A stretch of DNA of 60,000 bases from Polytrichum commune (lineage: Eukaryota > Streptophyta > Polytrichopsida > Polytrichales > Polytrichaceae). The position numbers were made by a program, and so were the translations under genes. Shown piece by piece: positions 10,728-22,079 of this stretch. Each line of letters opens with the position of its first letter. The first letter of the stretch is position 1. Location: the NCBI GenBank assembly GCA_950295325.1, contig OX485804.1, positions 69,542,033 through 69,602,032 on the forward strand, given 5' to 3'. Below the pieces are notes generated by a model, which saw only the letters and a program-made list of their open reading frames with translations, had not been told where the DNA came from and made no database searches.

Positions 10728-11075
10728 AAGGTATGTGGGGTGTTAAGTGGCTCGCTTTCTTTTTCTCCATCTTCTATTGATCAGATTTACGTCTTCAATT
10801 TTGTGTTGCATTAGCAAATCTATGATGAAATATCAACGAAAACCAAATCAAAGATCACGTTTTCCCTAATTTAGTTATAGTTACCGGAAGTGCATGTATG
10901 TTGATTCCTTACTTGAATACATAGGTTCTCTCAATTATGTTCATTATTGAGTGTGGAGTAATATCTTTTAAATATGTGTATTTATGGTGTTTGTTCTTTG
11001 ATTGTCACCCAACCATACACCAATCAAATATGGGTGTCCAATTAAGAGAAGTAACCGAATAAACCCACATATCTT
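10728..11075. mobile_element. MITE, AAGGTATGTGGG family (arm 1)
   Basis: The ends are 'aaggtatgtgggg' at 10,728 and 'cccacatatctta' at 11,064-11,076, roughly inverted. Part of its interior (10,940-11,060) resembles the reverse complement of the MITE at 7,704-8,088. In arm 2 only a shortened version survives, and a piggyBac-like MITE has inserted into it. It spans the empty TTAA site at 10,743-10,746. Confidence 0.45.
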
Positions 11076-11099
11076 AGAGCTCAACAATGTTTGACATGT

Positions 11100-12800
11100 G
11101 ATGTACAAACTATGTGATTGGTCGAAAAGTCAGAGTTAGTCCAAATTTGCTTTACATTACACCCTTAGGGTATGAGGGATGGAGGAAATTCGAATGGATG
11201 AAAATTCAAACGGTACCTACATGGCACCACATTTTCTTACTTGGTGTCATAACAATTGCCTCCTTTGTGTCCTCCATCTCATTACCATCTTTGTCTCCCT
11301 TTGCCTTCCCTTTCTTCTACTATTCATGCAATTGATTTATATGCCACTAGGGTTCGGGTCCGAGGTATAAAAATATGAAGTGGAGTGCATGTGGTATCAT
11401 TTTCCCATCAAGTCTCGACAATCCCGAAAAGAAAATACTCCTCCTAGTTTGAGACACCAATCTCCGAGAATAGGCCCCATCGGAAATATGAAAATAAGGT
11501 CCCTTAACCCTTGTAATCCGAGAAGTTCTATGCATTTTCAAGATCATTTATGAAGTGAGGTGTGCAAACTTGATTTGTGAATCATTTATGAAGCAAAGTT
11601 GTTGATTAAAACTCAGAGATCACAACCATTCGATTGAACATTCTACAAAAGGTCATTGTCTCTAGCATGTGAGTGTCTTCAAAGTAAAACCTAAAAGTTA
11701 CCCATAAAATGGATATGACATTAGATTGTGAGGTTATTTTGTAGGCTTCATATACATACTTATAACATAACTGAAGATGCATAAATTTATCTCATCAATG
11801 TATAGAGTGTGAACAACATTTGTTAATGAAGTGAAAACTTCCCCACTAAGTTCATCAAAATTGACATGTGTTTGCACTTTTTGTTTGATTCTCCCATACT
11901 ATAGCACACTTATTCTATATTCTACTTGTAGCCACTCATTCATTCTCAATTCAAATTTTATAAAAATTACAACATTTCCAATAGTAATTTGGATTACAAC
12001 ATATAGTAACATATAAGATGACAACGTTGGATTAGTATCACCAATTTGTAATACCAATCAAGTATATAGGACGGATATTTGTAAGTATGGTACATTGAGC
12101 ATTAAAAGGGATTTTAGTTCCCTAGGGGGTGGACTCGTCATACCACGTACAAATTAACATGAGTGTAAGAAGGGGTTTTCAATTAGGCATTAGGGTACAT
12201 AGTATACATAAGGGAGAGGTATTAATTTTCTCTAGTATGTACATCCAAAAAAGCTATTAAGAAATTTGAAGTAAAGGTAGATGCATAAAAGGGGGCCGTA
12301 AGGTTCAAGAAAACATGACAATAGTTGTGTTGGTTTCATCCAATTCATATTTTCATCCATTGTTGTCACATGGTAACATTCCTCGATGACTACCTTTTCC
12401 ATACTTATTAGGGTTTGCATTTTAGGTTATGGGTGTTTACAAACTAGAGGCCCTTGGAGTGGTCAAGGGCTCTTGGTGTGCTCGTGGGCTTCCTTCAGCT
12501 TTGATCAACATATTGTAGCTAAGTTATTGTGGTTTTGTCTTTGTTTGTTTGAGTTTCTTTGAGCAATCATTGAGTTACAAACTATGGATGAAAAATGCTC
12601 AATGATTTTCTCATTGGAAAGTGAAAGTGGATTTCATATGTAATAAAGGTGTATGTAATTCATGATTTATACCTTGTATATGGAGAGGAGGCATTTTATC
12701 ACATTAAAATGAAAAGCTTCGTATAAACACACGAGTCCATTTTCTAGCATGTAGTTAGTGCATGTACATTTGTTTTCCTCTATAAACTTCTCGTATGCAG
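11100..12800. other. Intergenic DNA of arm 1
   Basis: No gene is recognised. The stretch matches about 49,225-50,870 in arm 2 in reverse orientation, including short frames such as 11,831-12,016, which is mirrored at 50,010-50,195. Such conservation reflects the duplication, not coding function. Confidence 0.6.
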
Positions 12801-13204
12801 CTCGGGGAGTGCACTTAAAGTTAAGACTAGGAATCACGTGAGTGCATACTTTTGACCCCTTCCTAAAAAATCATCTAAAAATTGTAAAAAAAATACGACG
12901 TTGTTAAACACAATCTAAAGTTCTTGTTGTATAAATTTCAAAAAATTATCAATTGTAAATATTTTTAAATTTATTTTTGAAGCAAAAAACAACGCATTTT
13001 AGTTCAAACTTCTATCATTTTTTTAATAAAATTTAAAAACTTTTCGTCCTGAAATTTATACCAAGTGATAGATATATACGTAATGATTTGGCACTTAAAA
13101 TTTCTTAATTTAAAAAATATTTTAAGGCCAAGTATTGTAGGGGGTATGCCATTAAAACGCACTCACGTGTATTCCTAATCTTAACTTTAAGTGCACTCCC
13201 CGGG
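12801..13204. mobile_element. MITE with 8-bp TSD (hAT-like), arm 1 only
   Basis: 404 bp with long terminal inverted repeats. The left end is CTCGGGGAGTGCACTTAAAG; the right end, reverse-complemented, is CCCGGGGAGTGCACTTAAAG. It is flanked by GTATGCAG at 12,793-12,800 and again at 13,205-13,212. Arm 2 has the single empty site (CTGCATAC at 49,225-49,232) and continues directly, so the insertion happened after the inverted duplication or was present in only one source. An 8-bp duplication fits hAT; the unusually long inverted repeats do not, so the superfamily is provisional. Confidence 0.82.
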
Positions 13205-13733
13205 GTATGCAGGGGATTTAATTTCATAATGGCCCATGCACAACATTTAGGTTTCCAATGAAGAGTCCACCCCTTGGGTTTAATTCTTAAAGTTGACTAT
13301 GTTCATATGACATGTGAGAACCTTCATACATAAGTTATTTTATCCACGGTGTAAATTTAGACCAAAATCGTTGTTTTCCCATTATTTTACAAAGACAAAA
13401 TAAAAATAGGGAGGGGGCAACTATACATCTACTTGGTGAAAGAAGGTTTTCGTTTCCTAAGAGCCAACATCCAACATACAGTAAGAATTTGTCCCTGCAT
13501 GTTTATTGTATGTGCATACTAAAATAATCTCAATAAGCTAATTCAAGGTTTTTGACCCCGATCTAGGTATTGTGTTTTTTCCTTAAATAACCATCATATA
13601 GGCTCTACATAGCAATCAACATTTTCACTCTCCCCGATGGTAGGTGTTGTGAACATGTAGCCGTTAAAGAAGCACACAATAATTCACCTATAATAAACTA
13701 TTTGTACTTTATCTACACTTTCGTCAAGACTAA
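13205..13733. other. Intergenic DNA of arm 1
   Basis: Non-coding sequence shared in reverse with arm 2 (about 48,697-49,224). No gene or RNA is recognised. Confidence 0.5.
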
Positions 13734-14224
13734 GGGCCACTTCACACATGAGCCAAGAGCGGTGACCATGTAATTGTGAGAGCCCAAAAGAAAGTGTCCA
13801 AAGGCCGTCCCAACACACCTCCAAAATCATGTAGTGTGGTCACGGACCCTCGCGTGCAGTGTGAAGTCATAAGCGACCGGACCCTCAACCAAATGTTATT
13901 TCAACAAATTCTATGTTCATGTGAGTCCTCACACATGATAAAATATAAATAGTTGTGAGCGTTCATAGTGCCGTGGTCTCTTGGTTTTGTGTTAGGCCTA
14001 CCTCCAAGAGGTGGTTTTTGAAAATAGTCCAAGTGACCATGAAACATGATCCATTCGATGCCATGTAGGAATCCATGTAGACTTTACATCCATCTTGCGT
14101 TCACTTACTCCGTTGGTCCCTCAAGCGTGTGTGAAGTGTACTTGGACCGGCCCGCCTTTTCCACCAATGAGAGTGCTTGAAGTGTAATGGTCACGGGCTC
14201 TCAGTCTCATGTATGAAGTGGCCA
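13734..14224. mobile_element. Tourist/PIF-Harbinger-like MITE, copy 1
   Basis: 491 bp with terminal inverted repeats beginning GGGCCACTTCACACATGAG (right end, reverse-complemented: TGGCCACTTCATACATGAG). The 3-bp TSD TAA is at 13,731-13,733 and 14,225-14,227. The family also occurs at 48,196-48,693 (the same insertion in arm 2), at 58,517-59,022, and as a left-end fragment at 57,564. A TAA/TTA duplication with GGGCC-type ends is typical of PIF/Harbinger non-autonomous elements. Confidence 0.85.
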
Positions 14225-14227
14225 TAA

Positions 14228-16367
14228 CAAGCAATGATTTGTAACTACCGATTGTGGGGGTTGACTAAACGAATTTATCCACTAGAAAGGTGAAAATGCG
14301 TTGAATATTTCTTGAGCATTATTTGATTCGAAGGATTATTCTACCCCCAAAAGGGCATCAAAGATTTTGAATTAGTATTGGAAACCTAGTTGAAAATGAA
14401 ACTACCTATAGGATTTTGTTTGTAGGCAAGCTCCTTCATCCCATATTATGCACGAGTATACCTAGGCACCACAAAGTTTCAAGTGAGCCTACGTGTGATG
14501 TTTGTATAAAACTTTGACTCACATGGATGGGGTTGGAGCTTTGGGTTTGTCTATGAGGTAGATGGGTCTTAAATGGTTACTTGTTCCAACTAGACCCCTT
14601 CTCCTAAGATACAAAACACGCAATTACTACAAGGTGGTTAGCAAATCCAAATCAAGGTTGTAACCGCTTTCCTCACGATTTGTAGAGCTCAAAAAATAGC
14701 TTACTCGTTACCAGAGTGAAGATTATTGTGTTAACTAAATGATTATACATGTCCTCCCAATTATGTTGATTATTGAGCCCGGAATGGTGATCATGTTTTG
14801 AGCACATTGTCCAATTGCTTTAAAGCACATGTCTATTTGGTATATGTTCTTGGAGCCACACCTGACCACACACCACTCAAATATAGGTGTCTAGTTGAGA
14901 TAAGTAATTGTATTGGGTACTTGTACCTTACAAATGCATCTGTAATGGATGAAAGGGGCTTTGGGTCAAAATAAACACCCTATTATCATGAAGGTGGATT
15001 CCTTATTGAAAACCTAAATGACGTACATGGGTCACTATGAAATATAACACCCTACATACGAGAAGTTTGTAGAGAAAAAACAAATGTATGCGTACTAACG
15101 ACAAGCTAGAAAATGGACTGAGTTAATTATACCAAGCTTTTCAATTTAATGTGATAAATGTCTCCACTACACATACAAAATATAATTGTGAGTAATTTAA
15201 GCCTTGATTACATAGTAAATCCACTTTCACTTTCAATGAGAAAGTCATTGAATATTTTTTCATTCATAGCATGTAAATTACCATTTACCAATTGTATCAA
15301 ACAAACAAAGACAAGAGCACAATAACTTAGCCACAATCCAAAGAGCAAAACTCAAGGGAGCCCATGAGCACTCACATCCTCCAATTGGTGAGAACCTCAA
15401 ACCAAATGCAAAGCCTAACAAGGATGGACAAGCTAATCATCGAGGACTATCACCTTATGACAACCATGGATGAAAACATTGATTTTACCCTAAACTAACA
15501 ATTCTATTGTCAATATAAATCTCAAACCCTTAGGGGGGATGTTGTTCATGTATCTACCTATACTTCAAATTTCTTCACATTTTTTCCAAATGTACACACT
15601 ATAGAAAAATAATACATCTCCCTTACATATATATTATGTATGCCAATGCCTTAAATTCTCACCCCCTCTTACACTCACAGTAGTTCGTATGTGGTATGAA
15701 GAGTCCAGCCCCCAAGCCATAGGCCCCAATTCACTCACAATTGGATCTCATTTGAGCAATCTAGCTCTTTAATGCCTCTTAATGACGTCAACAAATCTAT
15801 AGAGTTAGTGTTCGGGTTATAAAATATCTAATTAAGGTTTCACCTTCTCGATGCATGGGTCTACATAGGCATTGCAAAGCTCTATCCACGATTCCACATG
15901 GATACAAGTCCACCATGACTTGTAAACCCTTGCAAGAATTTGATGTTTATCAACCACATTCCGTATTGGTGTTGTGTGAGTATTGGTTTTTCATATATGA
16001 GTGGGTAAGGGTTTCTAAAAACACTTGATAATTGAAACCCAACAAATCATGCTATCAAACATACATATTATTCAACACCCAAGAATATGCACTACATAGG
16101 TGTTATGGAATTCGGTACATGACAACTACACTAGAGTCCTAATTAGTGTGGGTTGCAAAGTAACGTGGAAATATTTAATATGGGCATGAAAAGGAAAAGA
16201 AATGTTGGTGTTCATATACTGATGTGAATGTGAGCCCGTTCACCATGCACTAATCAACATCCGTTGTGATGCAATGCAAGTTTAATGTCATTCTATCAAT
16301 AGGTGGGTTTTGTACGAACATTGAAGTCAAATGAAGGAAAGTGTTTGTTGGAATTTATTATGGTGGA
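14228..16367. other. Intergenic DNA of arm 1 with LTR and Stowaway empty sites
   Basis: No gene is recognised. The sequence mirrors arm 2. Two uninterrupted sites matter: the TA near 16,068, filled by a Stowaway-like MITE in arm 2, and GGTAT at 16,368-16,372, filled by a 2.2-kb LTR in arm 2. The stretch 14,590-14,900 has a diverged relative at about 38,510-38,960. Confidence 0.6.
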
Positions 16368-16960
16368 GGTATCATGGGTGTTTTTTTGTGTGTCTACATT
16401 GATTATCCCAATTGATGCATATTAATATTTGGAGTTATGCAAAACTATAATTATTTAATGAGAAAGTAATATTCTACCAAGCAAAGTCATTTATGTTCTA
16501 TAATGTCCAAACAACCTAATGAATTGTCTTTAGTAAACATTGAACTCCTAGGTAAGATGTTATTGCACTACATAACTCCAAATAGTGACACGCACTAATT
16601 GGGATAATTAGTGTAGATTTCTTGTTTAGCATTAGGTAAATGAGACATTTAATGGCAATTTGGTGCAATGGTTTCACAGGGTGTTTGATGTTGGCCATTG
16701 AGATGTGAGATTTTTAAGTCTTACAAGTGAGTGTAAGTGGATGGCTAGCTTGTTCTCAAAATCATTCCAATTGGGTCCCACAAAATTGGATTGGGTCTAT
16801 GACCCCGATATTGGGGTCAAAACGTATATAAATTTGTATATAAATTTGTATCATTTTAAGCAGGAGCAAAATGTCTATAAATTTGTATGACGTACACATG
16901 TTAGTATTGCATTCAACATGGCATCTAGTGCATGCACAAATCATAAGAGGATACAGTGAG

Positions 16961-19900
16961 TGTCAGCCACAAACCCCCACCCTTATGCGTTGTAGTCCGG
17001 GTGAGAGCCTATGGCTCACATTCAACGCTTGATGTTTACCAATCTTTCAACCCGGATTGAGTCTTTGTAAATGTAAAATCACACACAAATATGTTTTATT
17101 CCCCAGTACGAGGTACAAACATTAAGAAATGCTGGTTCTCATTGGTTCTATTCCCCTACTAGTTCCTTCCTTCTAAAATTATTACACCCACCCCTTTAGT
17201 CGTCCTAATCCTACCCTACGACCATCCAACTTGTGGGTTAGGCACACACACCGCCATTAGGACCTATCTAGTCATCCTCTTTTACTAATCTAATCACTCC
17301 AGCCCTTGCCCTACGTCCCTAAGGCCCTAATGCAACCAAGTAAACCCTTACAAAACCCCTGCAGAGAGGGAAATTCTACGTTGTTTCAACGGTAGTACCC
17401 CCGTCATTGCCCGTCAAACCCCTCTAGGGTGCCCTGTTCGGTCCCCTGTCCACTGGACCGCCCAGCTGGTACTCGTCGCCCTCATGTTCTCGGACCTGGG
17501 AGCCTTTCAATGGGACTGGACACCCTTTACTCCCGTCAGCTACCAATCCTCAGTCTAAGCCGCCAACCAGCGTCTCGAGGCCCTCGGCCGACCTCCATCC
17601 CGAGCTCCCGTAAATCCCCTCCCTGCACTCTGTAGTAGATCCCCTTCGAACCAGGGCCCTCCGAGGTGCCCAATCACCTTCGAGCTGCATCCTTGCGGTT
17701 CCCCGACTTTGCAGTAGAATTCAGCCCTTGCAGCTGCCCTGATCCGAGTGTTTTGAAGGCCCACCCCAATCATAAACCCCACATTTGATCCAACCGCCTA
17801 CCCGATTATTTGCGAATTCCGCAACCAACCTTCAGCCCCGTCCAAGCGAGTTCCTCACCTCGATTCTGCATTGTGTAGCACTGAAACGCGTCCTCCCCTT
17901 AATGCAGCCCAACCAGTCAATCAATTCCGAACTCGTTCACAACCTCTGGCAATACTGGTCTGGTGGTCCCAGACGCCCAACCACCCTCCAGCGGTTGCCC
18001 CTCCGTGGCCTAATGCCCCAACTCCGAGCCCATCCCCGTAATCAATCTGCAACCTTTGGAGGAATCCCTCGCTCATCGGCCGAGGCCCTTCGAGCCGCAT
18101 GTGAGCCCAAAATGGTGCCCACATGTGGTGATTAACTCTTCAAAACCAATTTTAGTTTGACTTTGAGGTGTTATGACTATTCACAAAACATAAAAAGAGT
18201 GAAGTGTGGTGTGGATTTAAGTTTAGGCATTAGAATGTGTTGTGTAGTTATTTCAAGGGTTGATTTCAATAAGAGGATGCCTTGATTATGTGAGTAGGGG
18301 GTAAGGTGAAGCAAGGTGAGCTCCGCGGGTTAAATGCCCACTTTTGGATCCCCCTTGGTAGTTTAGGAAGAAGGAAGCTTGGTGGATGGGGATTAGTCCC
18401 TACTTTGGAGGAGAGGGTTAAAGGATTGTGATTGGAGGTGCTAATCCTCTCACCCTATCCTCAACTCTCTCTCCCTCTCTCCCTCTCTCCCTCTTTGCTA
18501 CTTAAGGTGTTTTTTCTCTCATTTGCCTGTCTCTCCATCAAGCGCTCTCAAGGGAGCAAGCTCTTAAGAGCTTGAGCCACGTGTGTGAGACATTAGTTCT
18601 TAGTGAAGTTAGTTAGTTAAGCTTACTCTCTCACCTCTCACACTTGGGATAAGCTCTTAGCATTAGACATAATGTTAGGGATTAGGTAGTTAAACATTTA
18701 GAATTAAGAGGTTGGAATTAGTTGGTTAGTTGGAAGATTATCTTGAGTTAGCGGAAGTCTTCATTAGTGGGTGGGGTGACTAGTTTAAGATTTAGATAGT
18801 TTATGGTTGCATTAGGCTGCGGCAGCTGGGAGCTGAATTCCCAAGCTTCACTAAGCTGTTGGTTCTGGTTACAGTGGACTGCAGCAGCTGGAGCTGAATT
18901 TCCCACTACACTAAGCTGTTGGTTCTGGTTACAGTAGACTGCAGCAGCCGGGAGCTGAATTCCCAAGCTTCACTAAGCTGCTGGTTCTGGTTACAGTAGA
19001 CTGCAGCCGCTGGAGCTGAATTTCCAACTACACTAAGCTGTTGGTTCTGGTTACAGTAGACTGCAGCCGCTGGAGCTGAATTCCCAACTACACTAAGCTG
19101 CTGGTTTCTGGTTACAGTAGACTGCAGCAGCCGGGAGCTGAATTTCCACTACATTAAGATGGATTACTAGGCTACATACTGGGAGTCGGTTGAGTTATTA
19201 GCCTATGCCCATGAAGCTACAGTGGGTGGTTAATTAGTGGAAGTAAGCAAGGAGGAAATTACTCATTAACTAATGGGTACTAGTCGCAACAATTCATTTA
19301 GACTATCTAGAGGTTAGCAAGGCTAGCTCAAGTAGTAAGTATTAGCACATATAAAACTAGATCACATTAGGCCATCTTTAGTGGTAGCTAAGAAGTTATA
19401 TTCATTTAGGCTAGTTGGTGCCACGTGTGGGTTTGTATGAGTGTGTTTAACCATTGAGAAAAGTGTTTTTCAACACTTGCACCTCTTGGTCAAAATAACT
19501 CACTTGCATTATTAATGGAGAATGTGGAAGATTCTTGCAATGGCAAGAAAAAGGAAGTGAAGATTAAACGAGCGAGGGGAATGTCTTTAAGGGCATGTGT
19601 GGCTAAAGCCACGGGTTGGACGCTTGAGAAAGCCAACTCTACCACAAGCCAAGAGGCTAACATTAATAAAGTACAATGAGTGGAAACAATATGTGTTCTT
19701 TTGGACATAAAAATTACTTTGCACATGGTTCAAGTTTGTAAGACATACATGTGACTCGCAAAGCCATCACCCGGACTAGGACGCTTAAGGGTGGTGGATT
19801 TGGCCTCACACCGCCCAACCATAGCCATTCTCCCAGCAAAGTTGCTGCCTCAGTTGTGATGGGCCTGGCCATTCTCGTGCCGCCCCCTTCCATTTTTCTT

Positions 19901-20374
19901 TTCTCCCTTCAGCTTGTAATCCACCACAGTCGCATCCTCTGCCGCTCAATCTCATCCCCCCCCCCCCCCCCAGTTCCGAGCCGCTACCATTCCCCCGTCT
20001 CCCTTCTCACAAAAAACCCAACCGAATCAACACCCAACTGCCAGTCCAGTTTTGGGCTCCGGAAATCTCTAGGTAACACAATGGACCCCCCTCCAATATG
20101 GACACTCGCCTATCCTAAAAGGGTTAAAACAAGACCAGCTTGCAACGTTCACCCATATTGCCCAAGGCTCCCACCTCTTAACCCCCCATTAACTAAATCT
20201 AACAAGTCCAACAATCTGATAAGAGCCATTGTTTTGACTTCCAACTTAATTCAATCACCACTCAAAGCCAACATTCTTTTTATATGTTTTCATAATACTC
20301 AATGTCAAATCAAACCTACATTCTAATGAGTTTTAAAGGTTAAAGACTCGCGTGGACACCACATTGGGCTCACA
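16961..20374. mobile_element. Probable LTR-type element (solo or degenerate)
   Basis: The left end is TGTCAGCC and the right end, reverse-complemented, is TGTGAGCC, giving TG...CA termini. The 5-bp sequence GTGAG flanks both ends (16,956-16,960 and 20,375-20,379). The 3.4-kb interior has a GC-rich stretch (17,380-18,130), a CT-rich run (18,465-18,500), a 62-bp tandem repeat and a C tract. A short frame at 19,516-19,680 ('MENVEDSCNGKKKEVK') could be a gag remnant but is not recognised. There is no internal copy of the ends and no reverse transcriptase or integrase. No empty site is available here, so the boundaries are less certain than those of the other elements. Confidence 0.42.
18817..19157. 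repeat. ~62-bp tandem repeat (about 5.5 copies)
   Basis: Successive copies of 'gactgcagcagctgggagctgaattcc...aagctgttggttctggttacagta' start near 18,817, 18,878, 18,938, 19,000, 19,060 and 19,120. Alternate units differ in a 'cccaagcttc' versus 'cccactaca' block, suggesting a higher-order two-unit structure of about 123 bp. It lies inside the probable LTR-type element. Confidence 0.88.
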
Positions 20375-20379
20375 GTGAG

Positions 20380-20999
20380 CATCAACATCTTTAAAAAAAA
20401 TCCATTATGTGAGCATGATTTCAATATCAAATAGTTTATCAAATTTATCTTTTTGTATATATTTGATGGCCTACCCTTGCTAATCTTAAGCCAAAGGAAT
20501 CTTAAAAATGTATTTCATCAATGCCTTTTTGTTGCAATTGATGTTTTCCTTTTGCACCACCATCTTTATTTGTATCAAAAATAAAGAGTGTTGAGTACAT
20601 ATAAATACATGGACAAACCTCCAACCATATTAGAATGACAGTTTATAAGGTACTCACCTTGTACAATAATTGGGTAGACACATTCAAAGTAAGGGGCTAC
20701 CAAATATTTTTATGTCATCAATAGACACAAGCATCAAAAGTGCAACAAATAGAAGCTCCCAAAAATCTTGAAGTTGAAGAGTGCCAAAATGGTTTATCCG
20801 GTGAAACTTGTGAACCAAAATTCTCTACAGGTGGTAACTCTTTGTGGACCTATACAAAGAAGATGTTAATAAATGACACTTGTAAAACTAACAAGAAAAA
20901 ATTAACAAACCAAAACAAATTGTTGTATCAGAATATGCACATGTATACATTGTGTATAGCATCAAGCAATACACCGATTGAATCTTGAGGATCCAAGAG
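20380..20999. other. Unassigned intergenic DNA
   Basis: AT-rich sequence with no coding, RNA or transposon signal that I can support. The short frame at 20,740-20,988 shows no recognisable family. Confidence 0.4.
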
Positions 21000-21560
21000 A
21001 AACCTTGACAAACGCTACAAGAGTCAATTTTCAAGAATTTTTTTAAATGAAATAAAATCTGTAACCAACTCTCATGTGCCCAATGGTTTCAGAATTTATT
21101 GTCTTGGTTCCACAACAACAATGATTTCAATCTTTTGGGTTTTCTCCCAAAGCTCTAGAAAATCCTAAGTAACATTGCAAGATTAATTTTGAAGAATTCA
21201 AGAAAATAAAATGTAACCAATTATCATATGCCAATATTTTGAAAATTGTCATCTTGGTTCCAAGACAACAATAATCAAATTTGTGGGCGTTTTTCTAAAA
21301 TCCTAAGAAACTCTTGGAAGTGTTGGAGATTCGTTATTGAGGAATCTAGAAACAATAAAATAAAATTTGGAACCAACCCTCATGTGCTAAATATTTTGAG
21401 AATTGATGTCTTTGATGCATTACAACAACATTTCAATTTTTGAAGCATTTTTGAAAAGCCTTGGGATACCTTGGGAAATGTTTGGAAAGTACATTTTGAA
21501 GAATTTAGACTACATGACCAATGAATATTATGACTTACAATGAGGGCATTGTTCCAATTT
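21000..21560. repeat. Degenerate ~155-bp tandem repeat (about 3.5 copies)
   Basis: Related blocks containing 'gtaaccaa..ctcatgtgcc' and 'tcttggttccaagacaacaa' recur at about 21,061, 21,213 and 21,369, a period of roughly 152-156 bp. The copies are strongly diverged. The repeat borders the start of direct repeat B. Confidence 0.6.
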
Positions 21561-22079
21561 GTGATCATGAATGTATGTGCCTATTCCTTAACCTACCAAT
21601 TTGGATAGGATCCATATCAAATATGGCCTCCTAACATATGTCATGACAATACATTGTCATGTTGAGATGCCCTCATGAAACATTGTGGAAATGATATAAA
21701 TAAACATTGGATAAAACAAGACTCATGGATGGGTGCCACCTCATCAGTGTTGTAGCCATTCCATACCCATTATAAGAGTCATCGTTGCTATTGTTTCAAT
21801 CATCTTTTGATGGTTATGTCATCCTTGTGTTGCAATCTTTGGTGGATGGGGTTCTTACTTCCAGTGGATGCAGGATGGACATAATGGACATAATGGACCT
21901 AATGGACAAAATTTATGATGGTCATCCTTGGTGCATTACCAAGTCAATGAATATCCAAAAATAATTTTGGTTTGACATTTTGTCGCTTCACATGTGCTGG
22001 TCATCTTCAATACCCCCAACAAATTTTGTGACTATCTTCTCCAAAATGTGGGTATTCGGAATTCCAACGAGTGGGCTAG

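Larger units (their letters stand above)
9908..16830 (-). repeat. Inverted segmental duplication, arm 1
   Basis: This is the reverse complement of about 41,958-51,977. It carries the helicase exon 1 and promoter copy (10,041-10,433), a Tourist-like MITE (13,734-14,224) and an arm-specific MITE (12,801-13,204). It lacks the solo LTR, Stowaway-like MITE, piggyBac-like MITE and 1.08-kb segment found in arm 2. Apart from these, the arms differ by scattered substitutions. The boundary with direct repeat A is at 9,908. The outer end is just past 'gaccccgatattggggtc' at about 16,800-16,825. Confidence 0.92.

Noticed and set aside
17429-18135. GC-rich frames at 17.4-18.1 kb
   Set aside because: There is no recognisable domain, codon bias or splice structure. 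They lie inside a probable LTR-type element, where GC-rich stretches give chance frames.
19751-20326. A 191-codon Pro-rich frame
   Set aside because: It runs across a homopolymeric C tract and shows no known motif. It is not supported as a gene.
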